Source: a virus. Taken from it: 44,640 nt of DNA. Positions 40,160 through 44,640 of the stretch are shown in pieces. The notes under the pieces were generated by a model. That model searched no databases. It was not told the origin of the DNA and worked only from the letters and a program-made list of their open reading frames with translations. The translations under genes were made by a program, and so were the position numbers. Within the stretch, counting starts at the first letter, position 1; the number at the start of each line of letters is the position of its first letter. The stretch lies in the IMG/VR virus record IMGVR_UViG_3300048123_000070, positions 1 through 44,640 of that record; one strand, written 5' to 3'.

Positions 40160-40372
40160 TCAATCCGGTTGCAGTGAGTTCCGGATAGCCTCGCGGCCGC
40201 ATGAGCGGCATTTAATAAGGTAGCACCTACCGTTGGGCCCGCCCGTCCGGATCTCAAACTGGCTCCACGGTGAGCGATCAGTGACGTTGAACTCGGCAGA
40301 GTGGCATTTCAGGCAGTACATTTCCCAGCCGCCTTCCACGGTCGCAAAATTGATCATCGGCATGTCCAACAT
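40160..40372 (-). CDS. Zinc-ribbon moron protein, paralogue 1 (70 aa)
   Basis: MLDMPMINFATVEGGWEMYC... has two CxxC knuckles, CLKC (about 20-23) and CRSC (about 55-58), separated by EF...SPWSQFEI and GRCYLIK, and ends NSLQPD. The same order of features occurs in the next two minus-strand genes. AGGA precedes the ATG. It probably binds one zinc ion. It stands alone between gaps of about 90 and 190 bp, so it likely has its own promoter. Function unknown. Confidence 0.7.
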   Translation of the reverse strand: MLDMPMINFATVEGGWEMYCLKCHSAEFNVTDRSPWSQFEIRTGGPNGRCYLIKCRSCGREAIRNSLQPD

Positions 40373-40564
40373 GACTATCCTACGTCTAGCCTCCTAGTGC
40401 TTAGCGTAGAACATGATGTCAGCTTCTGTGCCGAAGCGGTACTAGCCGAGTAAGTCTGTGCAGGCTCAGCCGTCTGCCTGCTGACTACCAAAGACACCAG
40501 GCTCACGAGCACCGGGGCTCATTGAGATGGCGTCACAGCATGATGTCGTAGCTGACTGCCCACC

Positions 40565-40783
40565 TCAGCCATACCAGTCAGGCTGCATAGAGGCGCGCAG
40601 GTTCTTGTGGCCACAGGTCCTGCACGTAATGATGAAGCATCTTCCCCAAGGACCGTCTGGCACCACTTCGAAAAGCCTCCAGCCTTGCCGCCCTGTCTCC
40701 TGAAATTCGACGGTCTGACACACCAGGCAACGCATTTCCAGCCCGCTCTCCACAACCTGGTAACTGATCATCTGCGTGAGCAT
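40565..40783 (-). CDS. Zinc-ribbon moron protein, paralogue 2 (72 aa)
   Basis: MLTQMISYQVVESGLEMRCL... with CLVC and CRTC knuckles, VEF, GWRLFEV, GRCFIIT and ASMQPD aligning along the full length with 40160-40372 and 40907-41131. AGGAG lies at good spacing before the ATG at 40783. The paralogues are clearly diverged at protein level, so the duplication is old or the genes were gained separately. Confidence 0.7.
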   Translation of the reverse strand: MLTQMISYQVVESGLEMRCLVCQTVEFQETGRQGWRLFEVVPDGPWGRCFIITCRTCGHKNLRASMQPDWYG

Positions 40784-40906
40784 CCCTGTCTCCTGAAAGC
40801 AAAGTGCTTGGCTCAGCGTAGATCAGAGCGGTACGAGGTGCGATCCACAATCTACGATCTGCTATAACCTTTCCGCCAGCGCCACTACCTTGCTCGCAAC
40901 CCGAAT

Positions 40907-41131
40907 CTAAGATGGTCGAAGACTACCCGGATGCAGCGATTTTCGTCGCGATACATGGCGGCATACGCGGCACCTGACGGTGTAGCGTCCCCCATTTTTT
41001 GTTTCAGGCTGAATTTCGAATTGGAGCCACGGAGAATCTGAGTAGTGGTTAAACTCTAGCGTGTAACAGTTTCTACAGAACAGCTCCCATCCACCATCTA
41101 CAGCTGTAAAGCTTATTATTTCTTCTCTCAT
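40907..41131 (-). CDS. Zinc-ribbon moron protein, paralogue 3 (74 aa)
   Basis: MREEIISFTAVDGGWELFCR... starts at 41131, behind AGGGGCAGGG. Knuckles CRNC and CRVC, LEF, SPWLQFEI and GGRYTVRC, then KSLHPG, follow the layout of the other two. Lower GC than the phage core genes. Confidence 0.68.
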   Translation of the reverse strand: MREEIISFTAVDGGWELFCRNCYTLEFNHYSDSPWLQFEIQPETKNGGRYTVRCRVCRHVSRRKSLHPGSLRPS

Positions 41132-41296
41132 GAGCCCTGCCCCTGCGAGCCAAAATTCACTGACCTGTGCTCGAACGCGCCGCAACCAGGCCTTAAAACT
41201 ATCTTTTTTCACTTCTCTATGCTGGTCCGAGCGTGAGCATCCCAATGTCTCAAAATACTGTTACACTCAGGAACATAGAAGACTTGGAGAGACGCT

Positions 41297-41500
41297 ATGA
41301 ATGTCACAACATCCATCAAGGTAGAAGCGCATTACAGCGAGATTGGGTCAGAAATCGAGTGGGACATTGTGGAGTACAAGCCGGGTGCCCAACGACATGT
41401 ACTTGATACACTCGAAAGTGAGGTTGATGCTCGCTGCAAAGCAGCCTGCATTGCCTTTGAGACTTATATGAAATCAGTGGGAATTTCTACGCAAAAATAG
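41297..41500 (+). CDS. Small moron protein (67 aa), W-VV family
   Basis: MNVTTSIKVEAHYSEIGSEI... with GGAGAG before the ATG; the only plus-strand gene in the island. KVEAHY, IEWDIVEY, then EVDARCKAACIAFE aligns with VESYL, VRWAVVK, EEARAEAAALAFN of the protein at 18755-18937. It may be a prophage-expressed regulator or effector; unknown. Confidence 0.62.
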   Translation: MNVTTSIKVEAHYSEIGSEIEWDIVEYKPGAQRHVLDTLESEVDARCKAACIAFETYMKSVGISTQK

Positions 41501-41539
41501 GCAATACATTATCTTTAACTATCTCCATTCCCTGCATCA

Positions 41540-41761
41540 TCATTGTTGATGACCATCACGCCGCCTCTGTGACGTGAAGTCTTCTATAACATCGATGAGA
41601 AGCATGCCAGTATGAGACAATCGCCCAATTCTCACCCTGTTTCTATCATCTCGCCAATCGGTAGACTTAGATATAATTTCTATAGAAGACAGTATCTCCC
41701 TGAGCAGCTCTAACTTTTCCTTAAGCTCATCTTGCTCGCAACCATCAGTTTCTTCTAACAA
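41540..41761 (-). CDS. Small helical protein (73 aa, TTG start)
   Basis: A helical acidic N-terminal region (EQDELKEKLELLREILSSIE, likely coiled coil), then a C-terminal IGRLSHTGMLLIDVIEDFTS. The TTG start has AGGA about 7 bases upstream; there is no in-frame ATG near it. Low GC. Moderate support only. Confidence 0.5.
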   Translation of the reverse strand: MLEETDGCEQDELKEKLELLREILSSIEIISKSTDWRDDRNRVRIGRLSHTGMLLIDVIEDFTSQRRRDGHQQ

Positions 41762-42152
41762 AAGCGTTCCTGTTTCAGCAATTCATATAGTATATGCTGA
41801 CATAGCAAAGCTCGTAGGACCACAACGTTGCTCACACCTGCACAATTCTGGAAAATCACTCCGTAAAAGTAATAAAAATCAACTAGACAACTCATAAAAG
41901 AAGCTAAGCAATGACTAGATCTCTAGTACATTGCTTGTGAAAATACCAGTCAGATGCTTTGCTAGACGCCTTTGTCCCGTTCCTAAGTAAAAGTCGTTGT
42001 CACCAAGAAATCTCACCGTACCTTAATATGGTCGCAATTTGGTCGCACAGTCAATGCCTGAGAGGCAGCTATGTCCAGCATTACGCAACTTTAAGTGACT
42101 GATTTTCATAAAAACCGCATTGCAAGCGCGGCCGCCAATTAGATCAGATCGA
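41762..42152. other. AT-rich non-coding attP arm
   Basis: No gene seen. It holds a long hairpin (41906-41936: AAGCAATG-ACTAGA pairs with TCTAGT-A-CATTGCTT), one of two 19-bp repeats flanking the attP core (42029-42047), and AT-rich stretches suitable for integration-host-factor binding. Confidence 0.6.
42029..42047 (+). repeat. 19-bp direct repeat, copy 1 (integrase arm site candidate)
   Basis: TGGTCGCAATTTGGTCGCA is itself a tandem TGGTCGCA pair and is repeated exactly at 42256-42274, one on each side of the attP core. Confidence 0.7.
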
Positions 42153-42208
42153 ACTTAAAATCCCTCGGTGGCAACACCGTGCCGGTTCGAGCCCGGCTCC
42201 GGGCACCA
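42153..42208 (+). other. attP: attP core: 3' end of a tRNA-Leu(UAA) gene
   Basis: From the anticodon loop CTTAAAA through the 3' anticodon stem TCCC, a long variable arm (CTCGGTGGCAACACCGT), the T-arm (GCCGGTTCGAGCCCGGC) and the acceptor end CTCCGGGCACCA. No 5' half is present, so it is not a working gene. Integration would restore the host tRNA gene. It lies 6 bp from the integrase stop. Confidence 0.9.
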
Positions 42209-42214
42209 ATAGTT

Positions 42215-43246
42215 TCAATGCCTTACGCTACCTAGTCCCTCGACACCCTCCTCTCTGGTCGCAATTTGGTCGCAAAGCTTCGGCAACCTGCCAGCCACTT
42301 GATCCAAGCGCGAGTCGAACATATGCGCGTACCGGCTGGTCACCACCAAGCTGCTGTGGCCAAGTAGCGCCTGCACCGTCGTCATCACCTCCCCCGCCTC
42401 AGCCAGCAGGCTGGCGTAGGTGTGGCGAAGGTCATGAAAGCGCAGATCATCACGCTTTATAGCCCGCCGGGCAGCTTCAAACGCCTTACGCAATTGATGA
42501 GCGTCAGATGCAAACGGCAGGTTGGCCACCAATGCCGCACCATCCTCCGGCAGCGGCACGACCCTGGCCTTGCCACTCTTGGTCTGCCCTGGTCGCAACA
42601 CGATGCGACCACCCTGGATGTTGCCAGGGTCCAGCGACAGGAGTTCGCCGCGGCGCAGTCCCGTCAAAGCAGCCAGCGTGATGATTCGCCGCTCCTCCGG
42701 ATACTCTTCCGGCACAGCCTCAACCAAACGCCGAATATCCCCTGCGGTCAGGTAGACGTGGCGCTCGTTTTTCGGGGTGGGCTTGCGCAGCTTGCCGTCC
42801 AGCGGCTGATCCAGCCAATCCCACTCCCGATACGCCAGGCTCAGAACTCGCTTGACCACCTGGGTCCGGTTGTTGATTGTGCTTTGGCTGAGCCGCTTCC
42901 TACGCATATCCTTCTGCATCGACCGGGCTGCATCCAACACCTCTTGACCAAGAGGCACGTCTTGCGCGTTCTCGTCGAACCAGCGGGCAACTGCACGAAT
43001 GCTCGCGCCCTGGCTGTTCGTGTCGTACTCGTCGACCCAGCGCAGAAGACCCTCCATGAAGGTCCTCCGCTCCTGCCGGCCCATGAGGCCATTGAACTGA
43101 GCCTCGTTTAGTTCAGCCTCTCGCTTCGTGGCGAACTGCCTTGCTTCCTTTTCCGTGATAAACGTTCGCTGATATCTGCCGCGCTCACCCGACTCGGTGA
43201 CGACCCACCTGTTCCGAGATGCGCGGTATCGAACCGTGATACCCAT
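42215..43246 (-). CDS. int: Tyrosine integrase
   Basis: A 343-residue phage integrase. An arm-binding N-terminal domain (about 1-55, MGITVRYRASRNRWVVTESG), an SAM-like core-binding domain (about 60-155) and the catalytic domain are seen, with Arg198 (TGLRRGEL), a Lys near 223-226, His271/Arg274 (HDLRHTYAS), His297 (LGHSSL) and the nucleophile Tyr306 (SRYAHMF). The 3' end contains the second 19-bp repeat. It recombines attP with the tRNA-Leu gene. Confidence 0.95.
   Translation of the reverse strand: MGITVRYRASRNRWVVTESGERGRYQRTFITEKEARQFATKREAELNEAQFNGLMGRQERRTFMEGLLRWVDEYDTNSQGASIRAVARWFDENAQDVPLGQEVLDAARSMQKDMRRKRLSQSTINNRTQVVKRVLSLAYREWDWLDQPLDGKLRKPTPKNERHVYLTAGDIRRLVEAVPEEYPEERRIITLAALTGLRRGELLSLDPGNIQGGRIVLRPGQTKSGKARVVPLPEDGAALVANLPFASDAHQLRKAFEAARRAIKRDDLRFHDLRHTYASLLAEAGEVMTTVQALLGHSSLVVTSRYAHMFDSRLDQVAGRLPKLCDQIATREEGVEGLGSVRH
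42256..42274 (+). repeat. 19-bp direct repeat, copy 2 (inside the int 3' end)
   Basis: An exact copy of 42029-42047, 227 bp away, on the other side of the attP core. Confidence 0.7.
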
Positions 43247-43431
43247 TTTTGTTGCTCCCCTCGTGAGGGGCCGCGCTTGCAGCTCTCAATGTAAGCGTCG
43301 ACCGCCTCTCGCTCAAACCGTACGTTGCCGCCCAGGGCGACATAGCCAATCAGGTGCTTGATCGCGTAGACCTTGCGCTCACTGATGGCCAAGAGTTCCG
43401 CCACCTCGCTCGGCGGCATCAGGGGTGTCAT
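43108..43431 (-). CDS. Excisionase-like helix-turn-helix protein overlapping int
   Basis: 107 residues from MTPLMPPSEVAELLAISERK (GGAG upstream). Residues 5-55 are a MerR/excisionase-type DNA-binding fold (VYAIKHLIGYVALGGNVRFE REAVDAYIESC). The Ser/Arg-rich remainder overlaps the integrase start by 139 bp in another frame, so expression of the two is probably linked, as for lambda xis-int. Directs excision or activates int. Confidence 0.78.
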   Translation of the reverse strand: MTPLMPPSEVAELLAISERKVYAIKHLIGYVALGGNVRFEREAVDAYIESCKRGPSRGEQQKWVSRFDTAHLGTGGSSPSRVSAADISERLSRKRKQGSSPRSERLN

Positions 43432-43452
43432 GATCAAGCTCTCCTTCAAGGC

Positions 43453-43477
43453 AAAAGAAAGCCGCCTCGAGGGCGGC
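43453..43477 (-). terminator. Terminator at the end of the left early operon
   Basis: Minus strand GCCGCC-loop-GGCGGC followed by TTTCTTTT, directly after the last small gene and before xis-int. Confidence 0.8.
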
Positions 43478-43479
43478 GG

Positions 43480-43587
43480 TTATCGTCCGGTTCCGTTTCT
43501 CTGTTCATCGAGCGCCCGCCTCGCTTCTCTCAGGACCAGCGCCCCGCCGGCCATGATGAGCAGGCCGAGAATGATGGCCGCGATCAT
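43480..43587 (-). CDS. Small membrane protein (35 aa)
   Basis: MIAAIILGLLIMAGGALVLR... is one membrane helix and a charged tail. The ATG overlaps the upstream stop (ATGA), and the stop runs up to the terminator. Confidence 0.58.
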   Translation of the reverse strand: MIAAIILGLLIMAGGALVLREARRALDEQRNGTGR

Positions 43588-43802
43588 GTCGCCACCAGGA
43601 TGATCTTCTTCTCGGGGCCGCAGTGCGCAACACAGGCCCAGGCCTCAATCGTGTCGTACACTCCTGCCTCGCTCTGGTTCGGGGTGTAGCCGCGAGCATC
43701 TGGCCGCCACCACATGTGCCATTCGCCAGACCAGATCCGCACTTGGTCGAATCGTCCCAGCTTCTCGGGGTGCTTCTTGAGGTGCTGCTGTGTCAGCTTC
43801 AT
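43584..43802 (-). CDS. Hypothetical protein (72 aa)
   Basis: MKLTQQHLKKHPEKLGRFDQ starts at 43802 behind GGAGGAAGG. Trp-rich centre (IWSGEWHMWWRPDARGYTPN) and CVAHCGPEKKI near the end. Not recognised; coupled by ATGA to the membrane peptide. Confidence 0.68.
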   Translation of the reverse strand: MKLTQQHLKKHPEKLGRFDQVRIWSGEWHMWWRPDARGYTPNQSEAGVYDTIEAWACVAHCGPEKKIILVAT

Positions 43803-44044
43803 CCCGCCTTCCTCCAAGCCGGTATCCCGTCGAGCGTGCCGTCGCGCTGAATCCGCCCGTGCTCGTGCCACTGCCGGATCGCCTCTTGCGCTGCCTCCGG
43901 CGCTTTCACCAACCGGTACTGGCCCATCACGGCGCCGAGGCCCGCCGCCACATGCCGGGCGCTGAACCGCACGGGCAGTCCTTCCCGCACCCTGATCTCC
44001 TGCTGCACGGACACCAGGCCGCGCAGCCTGTCTACTCGCTGCAT
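43799..44044 (-). CDS. Hypothetical protein (81 aa)
   Basis: MQRVDRLRGLVSVQQEIRVR starts at 44044 with GGAGGGAG upstream; contains PVRFSARHVAAGLGAVMGQY and AQEAIRQWHEHGRIQRDG. Overlaps its neighbours. Not recognised. Confidence 0.66.
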   Translation of the reverse strand: MQRVDRLRGLVSVQQEIRVREGLPVRFSARHVAAGLGAVMGQYRLVKAPEAAQEAIRQWHEHGRIQRDGTLDGIPAWRKAG

Positions 44045-44145
44045 ACCCACTCCCTCCACATCTGATCGGCCAGCGCCTGCTCGACAGCCCTGGCGCCGAC
44101 CTCGCCCCAAACCTCGATGTCGTTGATCCACTCGGCTGGTGTCAT
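44032..44145 (-). CDS. Small protein after the methyltransferase (37 aa)
   Basis: MTPAEWINDIEVWGEVGARA... starts at 44145, overlapping the methyltransferase TGA (ATGA), and ends 13 bp inside the next gene. Helical and acidic. Supported by coupling. Confidence 0.55.
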   Translation of the reverse strand: MTPAEWINDIEVWGEVGARAVEQALADQMWREWVCSE

Positions 44146-44477
44146 GCGGCCTCCCCTTGCTCAGTTGCCGGCATGAACCGACGCTCGTGTGTGAAGTTCG
44201 CCTCGACGATGGCCTTGGCCAGCGGCGGGCACACGCTATTGCCGATCAGCCGAACCTGCTGATACTTCGGCACCGGCTTGCCGTTGACCTGGGCGAATTC
44301 GTAGTGATCTGGAAAGCCCTGCGCTGCAGCCAGCTCATGGGGCTGCAGCATCCGCATGCCGATGTCGACGATGGCGTACTGTTCTCCGGCGATGGTCACG
44401 GTGACCAAGCCAAAGCGGTCCCGGGTCGGCATGGTGTGAATTGGGTCTTCCAGGCATTGCCCGACCCCGCGGCCATA
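44142..44477 (-). CDS. Dcm-type DNA cytosine methyltransferase, 3' part (continues from position 1)
   Basis: The last 111 codons plus stop of the gene whose start is at 1260. They include LEDPIHTMPTRDRFGLVTV, MLQPHELAAAQGFPDHYEF (target-recognition end and motif IX region) and motif X LIGNSVCPPLAKAIVEANF, as in C5 methyltransferases. The stop at 44142 is coupled to a 37-residue gene by ATGA. Confidence 0.9.
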   Translation of the reverse strand, partial: YGRGVGQCLEDPIHTMPTRDRFGLVTVTIAGEQYAIVDIGMRMLQPHELAAAQGFPDHYEFAQVNGKPVPKYQQVRLIGNSVCPPLAKAIVEANFTHERRFMPATEQGEAA

Positions 44478-44640
44478 GTATTTAACGAGGAAGGCGGCTA
44501 CGGCCGCCGCGTGGGTGCCGCCGGCACAGATGGTGGGCATCGGCTGCCGCGGATCCCGGCCGCCTCGCTCACTGCCTTTGAGGTTCACCAAACTGACGGC
44601 CACTGATCACAACGCGCCGGTGTAATGCTTGGCCAGGAAG
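44478..44640. repeat. Terminal redundancy (126 bp exact) plus 37-bp rearranged tail
   Basis: 44478-44603 equals 1-126. Beyond this, 44604-44622 is the reverse complement of 124-142 and 44623-44640 matches 197-214. Compared with the left copy, 64 bp are replaced by 13 inverted bp, which puts an in-frame TGA into the methyltransferase. Confidence 0.88.

Noticed and set aside
42153-42208. Intact tRNA-Leu gene
   Set aside because: Only the 3' half is present; the upstream bases do not form the acceptor, D-arm or 5' anticodon stem.

Overview
The window looks like the complete genome of a temperate, lambda-organised siphophage. It was assembled as one circularly permuted contig. Positions 44478-44603 repeat positions 1-126 exactly, and a cytosine methyltransferase gene on the minus strand reads through the joint in frame (1260 to 1, then 44477 to 44142). 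The circular unit is therefore about 44,477 bp. The last 37 bases are a rearranged copy of nearby sequence and are best treated as a chimera or minor variant. The phage carries a tyrosine integrase beside an attP core (42153-42208) that is the 3' half of a tRNA-Leu(UAA) gene. The GC-rich coding, tRNA type and lambda/Pseudomonas-like gene families suggest a gammaproteobacterial host, possibly a Halomonas- or Pseudomonas-like one. The genus is a guess.

Leftward early operon (minus strand, about 8025 to 1, then 44477 to 43480). It starts at PL and holds two small early genes, an HNH endonuclease, several small unknown or membrane proteins, an ERF-type annealing protein with a YqaJ/lambda-type exonuclease, a zinc-ribbon protein, RdgC, the Dcm-type methyltransferase and four more small genes. 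Four intrinsic terminators lie inside or at the end of this operon. Two back-to-back hairpins in the leader could be an antitermination element. The immunity region (8031-9110) has an S24 (LexA-type) repressor facing a Cro-like protein. Two sets of three 16-bp operators overlap PL and PR.

Rightward early operon (8934-16391). It holds Cro, a CII-like regulator, a T5orf172/GIY-YIG-type protein, a replication initiator with iterons and an AT-rich tract inside the gene (probable origin), a DnaB-type helicase, and a string of ATGA-coupled small genes. These include NinB, an HNH/DUF968-like protein, a dATP/dGTP diphosphohydrolase-like protein and RusA. One gene (12665-12983) is frameshifted by an 8-bp tandem duplication. 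The last gene (15669-16391) sits just before a strong promoter and terminator laid out like lambda pR'-tR', so it is the best candidate for a late antiterminator.

Late operon (16646-39241). It runs amidase, holin-like and membrane proteins, KilA-N protein, small and large terminase, DUF1073 portal, Mu-F-like protein, DUF2213 protease/scaffold, capsid decoration and DUF2184 major capsid proteins, head-tail connectors, tail tube, G/GT chaperones with a -1 slippery site, a small lipoprotein, tape measure, a tailspike with an SGNH/sialate-esterase domain, DUF1833, NlpC/P60 and the J-like tail tip protein. Several gaps hold intrinsic terminators, as expected for a Q-type antiterminated operon.

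Accessory islands. Minus-strand small genes interrupt the late region at 18538-18937. A lower-GC island (39262-41761) lies between the tail tip gene and attP, at one end of the integrated prophage. It carries a membrane protein, three tandem paralogous zinc-ribbon proteins of about 70 residues, and a 67-residue protein that resembles the two small proteins at 18.5-18.9 kb. These are the most likely undescribed lysogenic-conversion or anti-phage genes here.
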